From the NCBI GenBank assembly GCA_002118135.1, contig BDIU01000136.1:1-64000 (forward strand): a DNA stretch of 64,000 nucleotides. The letters run 5' to 3'. Source of the stretch: Trebouxia sp. TZW2008 (lineage: Eukaryota; Chlorophyta; Trebouxiophyceae; Trebouxiales; Trebouxiaceae). Made by a program: the position numbers and the translations under genes. Position 1 is the first letter of the stretch. Every line of letters starts with the position of its first letter. Positions 54,664 through 64,000 of this stretch are shown here, in pieces. The notes under the pieces were generated by a model that did no database searches, was not told the DNA's origin, and saw only the letters and a list, made by a program, of their open reading frames with translations.

Positions 54664-57600
54664 ATGATGCAGGCCCCTCCAGGCGTTTCAGCGACGGTGA
54701 CAGATGCAGCAAAATCGTGCTGTAGAGTTGGTCGCTCAAACCACAGACTCAGAGGACCAAGGCAGAGTGCACAGGTGCATACAAGTTCTTGCTTCGTATC
54801 AAGGTTCAGCAATCTGTGTCTCATGTTGTGCAATGATAAGCTCATCTGGAAGCCCTGGTGGCGTCAATGCAGTTTTCCCCAAGGCATGGTCAGAAGGTCA
54901 TTCACAGGCGTCATGGCCATTCCAAAATCATAGCAAAAGTCAGCACACAGCATGCTGAGCAGGTTGCAACTTGGCATCAAGGAGCAGCACCAGACATGCT
55001 TGAGGTCTGCTGTCTTTGTCATGCAAACCACCATGCAACTGGGTCTTGACCCAACACATCAAACTACACATGCCAATATCCACATTAATGATTGTGCATG
55101 CAGTCCTCTAGCACACATGATGCAGTACAGCAAGCCCAGCTTTGGAGCCAGAATGATGCATCTGATCATTCAGACAGCCTTGCAAGTTTGCGCCAGGATG
55201 GGTACAACATGCAAGCCAGATTGCAACCAGTAGCAGACATTGCTGATTCAGCCTCACACACAGAGCATGACAGATATCTTCACACAGCCCAACAGAAAGA
55301 TTTCGCAGAGTCTCAAACACACGCACAGACACAGGCTCAGTCAACAGGGTTTCCATCCAGCGCCCCCATGCCGCCTCCTAGAAGTTATGGCTGGAAGATA
55401 TTTGGTTTGGGAGCCGTCTGTGCAATCATACTTCAATTTGTTGTGGGCTGGCTGTCTGTCTCTCCTGTCTGGGAATGGTTCTTTGGCCGGTTTGTGTGGA
55501 ACAGGGGTCAGCGTGAGACCCCACCCCCTGACCCCCCTGCCTTCAAGCCAAACAGCAAAAGCACAGCCTTGGTGCTTTACTCTGACAGCGCAGAAAGCGT
55601 TGAGTGGGTCAATCAGTGCTGGCGTAAGGCAAGCCTCTTTCAGCATTTATTATTTATTGTGACCATATCATGCAGCTCTGATGCACTGCTGCAAGCAAAA
55701 TCAGCATCATAGAGCTGCAGCAGTGCATGATGTCAATCACTATGAATGTTTTGCGCAGCACTGTCAAGAAGTTACATTTGAGCTCATCTTACCCATGTTC
55801 GGTTGCATTTCAAGGCATGCTTCTCTTGGTGACGGGGTATTGCTAGCAAAGTCTGTGACAGCGCAGTGTAGCCAGCGTCGTCAAGTCGTATTTGTTTACC
55901 TCTTGAGTGTCCGAGCATGCCTGTATTGCTTTCTGTCTCTGAGCCGAACCTGCCTTTTCCAAAGCATACTGCCTGCTTCATCAATCTAAAACTTGATACA
56001 GACAATGCCGCCTGCAACCCCAATACCGGCTACGCAATTACAATATGTTTCTGTAAATATCATGTACAGGCGCCACGCCTGGGGTTCAAGGGGCCTAGAA
56101 AGATGGCCAGTAGACCTACTGCAGCCTGTCCTTGACAAAATCATCTCAGACAAGGCCATCCCAACGCCTACCGTGTCTCAGCTGCACCTGCCATTGTGTG
56201 CAGGCGTGGCGTGTGTATCAGAGGGGTCTAGAAAGATGGCTAGCAGACCTGCTGCAGCCCGTCTTTGACAATCTCATTTCAGACAAGGCAGTCCCACGCT
56301 TTGTGCAACGGCTACGCATCCTAGAGTTCACTCTGGACCACGAGGCGCCCTACTTTGACAACATGCGGCGGCGTAGCAGCCGCAAGGACTCTGACCTGAA
56401 TGGTGTGGTGGACGTACGGTACACTGGTGGTGCCAGATTGCTGCTGCAACTTGAAGTAGGGCAGGGCAGGTGGCGCCTGAAGGCAAGTTGACCGAGCTGC
56501 TCAATCTTACATGCATCGTTGGTGATGCACCTTATGCACTTGGCTGGGTCATGCACTCACCTGCTCAGCTGTGGGCTTCAGGCTTGACTCATGTGCCTCG
56601 CATTTATGCATAAGCTGTTTCTTGTTTTCTTCCTTGCTCAATCAGCCACTGAACGAACTCACTCACTCCTTCACTCACTCACTCCTTCACTCACTCACTC
56701 ACCCACCCACCCACCCACCCACCCACCCACCACCCACTCACTCACGCACAGCCCCACCCACCCACTCTGACTTTGTCACGTACTGACTGCTTCTTTGATG
56801 TGTGCAGATCCCAGTGCTGGTGTCAGATCTGGATCTGGAATGTCAGCTATGGCTGAAGATAAGGTTGGCACCCATGACGCCTTACTTTGGCACCATCTCC
56901 CTGGCCTTTGTGGGGCCGCCAACCATCAAAGTCCAGCTGCTGCCTTACAACCGAGTGCGCCTTATGCAAGTTCCCATTGTCCAGGCAAGCTACTTTTCTA
57001 CTCTCAGCTTGTGGGCAAATGTTCTGATATGTGCAGTCCATGCAAGCTTACACTGATTGAGTGGTGATCCCCCTACCTCAACCATCAAAGTGCAGCTGCT
57101 GCCCTACAACCAAGTCCGACTTGTGCAATCCCAACTGTCCAGGTGAGCTGCTTTGCACCTGTTACCCGGTCAACGTAGCCTGTTTGAGCAGTGTCCGCTG
57201 TCTCACGCTATGCAAGCCCAGCTGCAAATGCTGCATTTCAGGCAAGTCTAGACGAGCTGCTTTGCACCTCTCAGCATTATAGTCACGCCTTGGATGCAGT
57301 TTGTGTGATATGCTAGCATACAGTGATGCAGCAATCGTCCCCTGTACCCAATCATACAAGTACAACTGCAGATGAGTGCGCCTCCTGCAAGTCCATGCTA
57401 TCCAGGTGACCTGCAGCAAACGAGGCGAAACCTTGGACTGCTCAGTGCTGCCCAACTGTCCCCACATGATTGTTGCACGCCGTGTTACAGGCGTTCATCA
57501 GTCACCTGCTGACAGTGGACTTACCCAAGCTCATGGTTTTGCCAAAGCGGCTTGAGATCAACATTCCACCAGCAGTCACAGCAGTGGCAGAAGCTGCAGT

Positions 57601-60600
57601 GGGGCGGGACGCAGTCATGAGGGCAGTCGCCAGTGCAGTGCTGCAGGCTGATGCCCTGGAAAATGCCCTCATTGCTGCCCTGCCCTTGGGACCCCAGAGC
57701 GCTGCTGGAGGGGTATCTCTACCTGAATCTTTCCAGGGTGAACTGCAGGTATGAGTCAAGCTGCCATCACATGCGACACTGTAGCTTGCATAAGGCAGCC
57801 TGCCATCTGCCATATGTAATGTTGTTGTGTGTCTGTCAACAACGTCTCTGAGAGACACGCCCTCATTGCTGCCCTGCCCTTGGGCCCCCAGAGTGCTGCT
57901 GGGGGGGTGTTCCTAGCTGAATCTTTCCACGCTGAACTGCAGGTATGGGTTGTCTTTTTGTGCTATTATGTGTCAGTCAACGCTGCTTCTATGGAATGCC
58001 CTCACTGCTGCCCTGCGCTCAGGCCCTGATATCCCTGATATCCCTGATATCTTGCAGGGCAATCTGCAGGGCATGATCCTCTGCCTTCTGTCTGAGCTGT
58101 GGTTTGATAGCAACACTGATGTTGCCTTGCGGTGGTGCAGGTCAATTTGGTGGAGGCTCGCAACCTGGCGGTGTGGGGCTTTCCCTGGCAGAGCAACCCA
58201 TACTGCCGGCTGAGCCTAGGGCCCCAGGTCATGCGCAGCCGTCGTGATCATGCTACCAGCCACCGCGGCAGCCACAAAGCCCCTGTCTGGAACCAGGAGT
58301 TCCATTTTCTGGTCACTGACACTGCCACCCAGGTCAGCAGTTGTGGTCACCTGTTTGGCAGCTGCAGTTCTTGCATGTCCAGTGGACCAGCTTGGATACA
58401 GCTGATGCCATCTGCAGCCCTTCCACATCATGTGGCTGCGCATGCGCTCTGTCTGACTGCTGATTCACCAACCAATGCCAATGCCATCCACCAGGCGCAT
58501 CTGTGCTGACGTCTCCCCTTCTCTGGCCTACTGTCTATGCTGCATACATCGCAAGTAATGCTTACAGCCTTCACTGCGCTGTCATCTTGACGGTGTCATG
58601 CAGTCATGACATGCTGATACATCAAATTGGGGAAGACGCAGCTAGGTACTTACATAAACTTATCCCATGCTTGAATGTCTGTGATGCACAGGTGTTGGAG
58701 ATTGCAATCAGGGACTTTCACATGACAGGGCGGGCGGAGGTGGGAGTGGTGAGGGTACCTCTGCGCAGCTTGCCCCTGCGGGGGTCAGCAGGACATGTGG
58801 CTTCCTGTTCTGCCTTCCTCCCTTGGCTTAATGTTCATTGCTCTTGGTCAATGCCAAATGTCTGTGATGATGATGATGCAGGTGTTGGAGATTGCCATCA
58901 GAGATTCTCACATGACAGGGCGAGCAGGGGTGGGGGTGGTGAGGGTACCCCTGCGCAGCTTACCCCTGGGGGGTCAGCAGGACATGTGGCTTCCTGTACA
59001 GCCTTCTGCCTCTGGCATCAAGGTTTGTTGCTGTGGACACTGTTGTTATCTTTGCATTGTCTGAAGCGCCACACGCATTGAAATGCTGGCTGATGTCAGC
59101 CTCGCCCTTGTTGTGTGTTCCTTTGGGGTTCTGTGAAGAAAACAGTGTTGTGGGCAGGTGGTTGGCTGCCTCATTCTTTCAAAGCCTTTCTGGTAATTGG
59201 TCGGTTGGTTGGTTTGTGCATCCATCAAGTCATCCATCCTGAGTTGTGGGCCAGTCGCAAGCTTGGATTGGCAAGTTTAGCACTGATCTAACTCGGTGCT
59301 CAATTCCTTTGGTAGCGCTTTGGGAAATGACTCAACATGTATCCGCACCAGCCGTTCAATGGGTAGATGGCAGAATGCATCCACAAATTGTTTGTGCTGG
59401 AAGGCGAGCCAAGAAATGCACGTCCAAGAGTTCCAAAAACTGATGACAAACTTGCATGTGCAGGCTAGTGGAGATTTGCACCTGGAGGTAACGTACAAGC
59501 CTTTTGAGGATGATGACCTTGACACAGGGTACCGAGAAGCGGAGGCCTATGCCCTCCTGCTGCAGCAGCAAGCCATCACTGATGTCAAGGTATGTGCTCA
59601 CATACTTGCAAGCCATTGCCTGCTACAGCAATCTCCCAATGCAACAACATACGATATCCAGGCATTTCCATTGTCAAGATGATGCAGGTTGGAACCAACC
59701 AATGCATTCTAGCCGCAATCTACCTTCAAGTAGGGGATTTAGTTGGTAGTAAAAGCAATTGCTACAAAAATAACCTACTGTATCTGCTAAGTGGCTCAGG
59801 CTTGTCAACACAGGGTGTGCTACTGCCCATGCAGCCTTCTGCTGCACCTTTGCTAATTCCTGTATTGTTGACTGAATGACAGATGACTCACAGTTGCTTA
59901 TTGATGCAGAGCGCTGCAGATGCGTCGTCAAGGGCGGCAGTGGCTGCCTCAGCAGCTGCGGCAGCAGTTGCAGTGACTAAGGCAGCAGCTGCCAGGGCAG
60001 CTACCAAGGCAGCTGTTGCCACCAGGGCTGCAGCAGGAAGGCACAGACAGACAGGAGGCAGCACAGTTTCAGGCAGAAGTGCATCTCAGCATAGCAGCAG
60101 CAAAAGTGAGGCTAGCAAGGGGAACAGGGCCCCAGCTGCAAGGGGGGGCAAGGGGGGTGACCCTACGGGGGTTGGCAGGGGGACTGTGAGCGCTGAGGAC
60201 CTGCAGGGACTGGAGCAGATAGAAGAAGAGCTGCTGTCTGGTACACCTTGATGAGCTTTTGCCGAGTGCCTTCTTGAAGCAGTTGTTGCATTCATCATAT
60301 GGCGAAACACCTCACCTCATGTGAATATGATGTCTGAAAGGGCTCCCAGGAAAATTTCCAGACAGCCAATGAAGATAAGTAATGCTTGAATACAAGCTGC
60401 CATGGCAACACCATTGTTAGTTAATGTGTATCACATGCGACGTGTTGCGTCTTGAGACTTGCATATGATGATTCACTACTGTGCAGAGGTGAAAGCAGAG
60501 ATGGCTGGTGGGGGTGAAGGAGAGGAGGGGGCCAGCAGCAGCAGCAGTGAGCTGAATCTGAAGGATAGGGAGACAGCTCGCCGTAACTTCAAGAGGGTCA

Positions 60601-62903
60601 GCAGCATGCAGAGGGAGCAGTTGGGGCTGGGGGGCTCACCCCTGCCTGACCCCGCTCTCCCTGAGGGCATCACCCCAGACCAGCTATTCCCAGGTGAAAT
60701 GCCCAGCCCTCATTTGTTGTGCGCAAAGGTCTTCAACGCTGTTTCCTTCACGACTTATTTCACATGGCCCCCCCTCAGCGCATGTACACTGTCAACACAA
60801 TACTCAAAAACGATATGCTCTAACGTAGGAAAGTAAGCGTTGTATACTTGATGCTCCTGGCAGCAGCAAAACATGCAAGGGGTTGATGGTATGCTTCTTT
60901 GTTTACAGCGCAGCCTGATTTTGCCTGACATAGGCTTCTTCTCTGCACTAGGCCTTGTCAGTTGCCTGCCCTGTCTCATATGTTTGTGAGGCAGGCCAGG
61001 TCACTGTCTCCCCTATGTTTGATGATTCCCAAGGCTGCCACTCACAACAGCCCCTCACATACTGCTTGTCCCTGCCATTTCAGGACCAGCAGGCAATCAG
61101 AATCGCATGCCATGCTTAACATCGTGCATCAGCATTTCATTCAATGTGGCTGAGTACCAAAAACAATCCTGTCCCGTACACTCACTCAGCCACATCAGGC
61201 TTGTACTTTGAACCAGAATCATAAGATTGACTCAACTGCCCTACAGGTGTGGAGTTCAGGGTGACTGAAGAGTATGATGAAGACTCGCCCTTCTCACGGC
61301 CGCCCAAGGTGCAACTGCCTAAGCCAGAGAAGCAGACAGCCGACACCAGTCACCGCGCAAACAGCAGCACTCCTGACAGTCACAGTCAATCCCCTAGCGT
61401 CAGTACAGACACAGCCACAGTCAATGATCAGCACAGAACAGGCAGCACAGGCAACGGTTCTCAACCGGCCAGTGCTGACAACTCTGATGCTGAACAGTCG
61501 ACGTCAGATGCTCAACAGCATGGCACGAAGGCACGAGACGCCCTTAGACAGGTCATGGTTTCGGAGCAGCATTTACAGAGCCCCAGTGTGGGGCGGGGTC
61601 AGGTTAACTCAGACGCAGACATGCCAGACAGACTGCCAGTGAGCATTGAGGTGTCGGATGAGCCTGACTCAGATCATCCAATCTCGACTGGACATCTAGA
61701 TCCAGTGAGGCAGAAACCGGGGATCCACAGGAAGCTAGACAGCATGGGCAGTTTGGCGCCAGAGAGGGATTCTGAAGAGCGGGGGTTGTCACCACCCCAG
61801 CTCCAGGGGAAATCATTCGCTGAGCATGACTCAACTGGTGGGTCCAAGAAGGATGTCCCGTGGTGGGAGGCAGCTGCTGCTGCAGCGTCTGGCGCAGCGT
61901 CTGGCGCAGTTGACTCAGTGAAAGCTGCTGTGACAGCTGGGCTACAGGCATTCCAGAGCCCGCCTGAAAGTCAACAGTCAGGTCTGGGCTTGCTCAATGT
62001 GATATCTGGATTTGCTTGCGGCACTTTGAGCCTGTTCAAGTGCTGCTTGATAGCGTGTCTGGCCTGCTGAGAAGATGCACTCTGTGCAGCGTGCTGTGCA
62101 AAGGCTCTGACCATGCCTTCAAACGGTATGTGAATGGCAACCTGCTATTGTGTGAGACTTGTGTGCACAGACCATCAGATCTGGCTTTGATTAGACCCAA
62201 CGCAATTGCGCAGACATCTGCCCACAAAGCTATGTTGGCTTATCATAAGAGAGCACAGCGCAAACAAGCAACACGACAGCTGTGATCAATGTGACAGGTA
62301 GCAAGGGCAAAGCTAAGACCAAGAGTGAAGATGAAGCGCTGAATGATGTCGTCATGCCAGCTGACTTGCCTTTGGAAGCCATTGCTGAAGAAGTGCAGAA
62401 CAGCTGGCACCTCAAGGTCTGCTTACCCAAGTGCACTCATCACTCTCTCACTCACTTCACTCACTCACTCACTCCCTCACTCACTCACTGACTCACCCGT
62501 CCCCGCAGACCCACTCGCTCACATGCTTGCCCACTCACCTGCTTGCTTTTTCACTCTCGTCTCACTCACTCGTCACGCACTCACTTACTTGACTGCTCGC
62601 TCTCTTGCTCCCTCATTGACTCACTCACTCACTACTTCATTCATTCACTCATTCACTCTCTCATTCACTCATTTGCTTGCTCCCCCCCTCACTCACTCAC
62701 TTACTCACTCGCTCACTCACCCACCCACCCACCCACTCATCGCTGTGGCGCTGCACTGAATGGATCTGCTTGACCTGCCATGCTGAAGCTGCACTCCCCG
62801 GGCGCTTTACTCACAAAGCTGCTAGCATTGCATGTTTTGACAACTCTGAATGCATGCACAGGACAAGGCAGCTGTGCTGAGCTTGCTGCATAGAATTGCC
62901 TAG
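54664..62903 (+). CDS. Membrane-anchored SMP-C2 domain protein (synaptotagmin/tricalbin-like), 13 exons, about 1,080 aa
   Basis: Resembles extended synaptotagmins, tricalbins and plant NTMC2 proteins, which tether the ER to other membranes and move lipids through an SMP barrel. Exons, all in phase: 54664-54774, 55104-55628, 56204-56482, 56808-56984, 57491-57748, 58141-58332, 58882-59022, 59464-59589, 59910-60240, 60487-60693, 61247-61981, 62298-62416, 62862-62903. There is one N-terminal membrane helix (GLGAVCAIILQFVVGWLSV, about residues 136-158). The SMP domain runs from SAESVEWVNQCWRKAW to LPKRLEINIPP. One C2 domain follows (VNLVEARNLAVWGFPW, then WNQEFHFLV and VLEIAIRD). Its Ca-binding loops lack most aspartates (SNPY for SDPY). 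The remainder is Ala-rich, Ser-rich and acidic low complexity, ending DKAAVLSLLHRIA. The first exon is the least certain. Confidence 0.88.
55629..56203 (+). other. GC-AG intron in the SMP-C2 gene, with a decayed exon copy
   Basis: The donor is AAG|GCAAGC. Splicing to CAG|GCG at 56204 gives VEWVNQCWRKAWRVYQRGLE, an unbroken SMP start. A GTAAGG 4 bp upstream would break the frame at this acceptor. Within the intron, 56069-56165 is a diverged copy of the next exon start (GGCCTAGAAAGATGGCCAGT, then CTGCAGCCTGTCCTTGACAA). Confidence 0.8.
56650..56757. repeat. (CACT)n / (CCCA)n microsatellite
   Basis: CACTCACT and ACCCACCC tracts in the SMP-C2 intron before exon 56808. Same composition as the tracts at 2745 and 62430. 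Confidence 0.95.
57070..57410 (+). repeat. Two partial copies of SMP exon 56808-56984
   Basis: Copies of the exon 3' half (ACCATCAAAGTGCAGCTGCT, then CCTACAAC and CCGACTTGTGCAA) lie at about 57079-57142 and, more diverged, 57335-57406. Both end TCCAG followed by GTGAGC or GTGACC, whereas the true exon ends GTCCAG followed by GCAAGC. Confidence 0.85.
57845..58070 (+). repeat. Two partial copies of SMP exon 57491-57748
   Basis: The exon end (ALIAALPLGPQSAAGGVSLP, then GELQ and donor GTATGA) is copied at about 57858-57942 with donor GTATGG, and again, diverged, at about 57996-58067. The second contains a CCCTGATAT triplication. Confidence 0.88.
58692..59022 (+). repeat. Duplicated C2 exon; upstream copy frameshifted
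   Basis: The functional exon is 58882-59022 (VLEIAIRDSHMTGRAGVGVV through QPSASGIK). An upstream copy at 58692-58806 retains the acceptor and VLEIAIRDFHMTGRAEVGVV but has an extra base near 58780 (RGSAGHV instead of GGQQDMW) and no donor. It would disrupt the protein if included. Confidence 0.9.
61247..61981 (+). other. Long low-complexity exon of the SMP-C2 gene
   Basis: 245 codons: VEFRVTEEYDEDSPFSRPPK, then Ser/Gln/Asp-rich sequence, then PWWEAAAAAASGAASGAVDS and SVKAAVTAGLQAFQSPPESQ. Phase 2 in (GT after the split G) and phase 1 out at donor GTCTGG. The reading frame continues open past the donor to 62070, but the split glycine codon joined to 62298 (SKGKAKTKSEDEALNDVVMP) gives a consistent continuation. 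Confidence 0.75.
62430..62745. repeat. (CACT)n-rich microsatellite region
   Basis: Interrupted CACTCACT, CACTCATT and CCACCCAC tracts in the SMP-C2 intron after donor 62417. Thr-His-Ser-Leu repeat frames here are not genes. Confidence 0.95.
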
Positions 62904-63131
62904 TCTGCATGTTCCTTACTCAAGTTGGGGCGCATGCAGAAGTTGCCTACTGTTTTGGGCTGCCTTGAAGTCATGTTGTGAACATTTATGGCTGCAGAAG
63001 CGGATCATGTAGGCACCACGTTTTCTGCAACTGCCCTGACACGTCTGCTCAGCATGTGGAGTGCCAGTGCTGTGAGAATATTTGTTAGTCAGCTTCAAAG
63101 TATATTCTCAAGATCATCATTGTGACTACAG
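62904..63131. other. Interval after the SMP-C2 stop
   Basis: No exon or repeat recognised. It holds the 3' UTR of the shorter SMP-C2 form or the last intron of the longer form. Confidence 0.5.
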
Positions 63132-63278
63132 GAGGTGCAAGTGGAACGGCTGATGGAGAAAGCAGTAGCCCAAAGCGAGCGGCCTTGGCTCATTCTACTA
63201 ACTACAATGTCTTGCATCTCTGTCATACTGCTTGGCCTCGTTCTGCTCAGACTGCAACAGGGCGGCCATCTCTGGTGA
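63132..63278 (+). other. Possible alternative last exon encoding a C-terminal membrane anchor
   Basis: After acceptor GACTACAG, a phase-0 frame of 48 codons reads EVQVERLMEKAVAQSERPWL, then LTTMSCISVILLGLVLLRLQ and a TGA stop at 63276. The donor at 62417 (CTCAAG|GTCTGC, phase 0) could join here instead of to 62862. This isoform would end in a tail-anchor-like helix, about 1,115 residues in total. The helix and phase are visible; use of the exon is inferred. Confidence 0.45.
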
Positions 63279-64000
63279 TCTTGCCAAATGGGCATTTGTT
63301 GATTTTCATTCACAACACATGCTAGACAGGTTCAGCAGGCTTAGTCAGATACGTACAGGAGCAATCAACTATCTGAAAATGGGCGTACTGTGCTTGTATA
63401 TAGCTGCACTACACAATACCTGGTGTTGGCGAATTTTCAAAGCTCGCCAATGCAGTTTTGGGAGTCTGCTTCAAGAGTACCAACCAAGTGAATAGGCACG
63501 CTATGACAGCAACTGTTATTCTGTTGCCAAACGCTAGCAGGCACTTACTACTTTGTTGAATGCAACTTTTCGTGGTGAGGTGCAATTTCGGACTTGGCAG
63601 TCAGCCATTTGTTTGAGCGCACGACTAGTACTTATAACTAATTAGTAGTCTACGTATGTCCAAAGCAATACTTATCCTGCAAACGCGGCCTTTTGTAGGA
63701 TCAAAGATAGCAAAACTACAGATGTGAACATGTACGTTGAATGGGGCCATGACTAGTGAGTCACACAAGCGGCTAAAGTCTGCAAAGAATTATGGATATT
63801 CAAATATAAACTTTTGAGAAGCCAAAAACAGCATGTTGTCTACATTATGTTGCTTGAACGAGAGAAGCTCACCAGAACATCGAGTAGTGACAGCTTGTGC
63901 ATGCATTTAGTGCTGCAGATTATAATTGCAGAGAAATGCTGAGGCCATCCTTATCCGTCATACCATTGCATGCATAGCTTTCAGAGAACACACATCGGAG
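63279..64000. other. Unassigned right end of the window
   Basis: A diverged family B repeat at about 63319-63378; the remainder is AT-rich and shows no recognisable exon, RNA or element. Confidence 0.5.

Larger units (their letters stand above)
4944..63375. repeat. Dispersed repeat family B (GCTAGGCAGGCTCAGCAGG core)
   Basis: A core of about 75 bp with TGCTAGGCAGGCTCAGCAGG, CAGCTAGGTATGTACTGGAG and ACCAGTTTGGTC blocks occurs at about 4949-5025 (+), 5566-5625 (+, diverged), 8560-8645 (-), 34097-34175 (+) and 63319-63378 (+, diverged). Copies lie in introns of two genes and beyond the third gene, in both orientations. That pattern indicates an interspersed element rather than a local duplication. 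The span given covers the scattered copies only. Confidence 0.8.

Noticed and set aside
61249..62070. Single-exon gene starting at 61249
   Set aside because: Its start coincides with a splice acceptor and phase-compatible upstream exon; the downstream donor at 61982 also joins in phase to 62298.

Overview
The window is nuclear DNA of a eukaryote with very intron-rich genes, most likely a green alga (Chlorophyta; I cannot name the genus). The evidence is GT-AG introns of hundreds of bases, a very long gene whose exons follow the plant RME-8 orthologue GRV2/KAM2 from end to end (including the GYF-like segment found in the plant proteins), a plant/algal-style SMP-C2 tether, and paired TGTAA motifs (the chlorophyte poly(A) signal) just after one stop codon. 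There are no operons, no bacterial-type genes and no recognisable autonomous transposon.

Layout: (1) about 0.4-17.4 kb, plus strand: a P5-type (P5B-like) cation-transport ATPase in roughly 18-20 exons, its 5' end not resolved. (2) 17.4-20.8 kb: mostly gene-free, with a promoter-like block and a weakly supported coiled-coil gene candidate at 18.4-20.2 kb. (3) 20.8-21.9 kb, minus: a compact three-exon gene for a predicted secreted 152-residue ABM-fold protein. (4) 22.6-54.2 kb, minus: the whole RME-8/GRV2 gene in about 40 exons, from the PH-like N-terminus through GYF and J domains to an unusually long Ser/Ala/Gln-rich C-terminal exon. (5) 54.66-62.90 kb, plus: a 13-exon membrane-anchored SMP-C2 protein of about 1,080 residues, divergent from GRV2 across a roughly 450-bp shared promoter. 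(6) 62.9-64.0 kb: a possible alternative last exon encoding a hydrophobic anchor, a dispersed repeat, and otherwise nothing recognisable.

The most unusual feature is architectural. In all three large genes, introns next to real exons carry serial, degrading copies of the neighbouring exon edge together with its splice site. The most striking is in the ATPase: nine copies of the segment encoding the catalytic DKTGTLT phosphorylation motif at about 127-137 bp spacing. Several copies are intact 51-nt, phase-0 cassettes with an AG acceptor and a GT donor. Comparable arrays flank the GYF exon (seven copies), an ARM-like exon (six copies), the J-domain exon and many others. Four probable GC-AG introns, a pogo-like MITE with clean TA duplications and several dispersed repeat families add to the picture of a repeat-driven, intron-expanding genome.

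Functionally the neighbours are membrane proteins: a P5 ATPase (endolysosome/vacuole or ER), an endosomal J-domain organiser (RME-8/GRV2) and an ER-contact-site lipid-transfer-type protein (SMP-C2). Their adjacency is probably incidental. Exon coordinates are my own reading of splice phases and homology; no alignment or RNA data were available.
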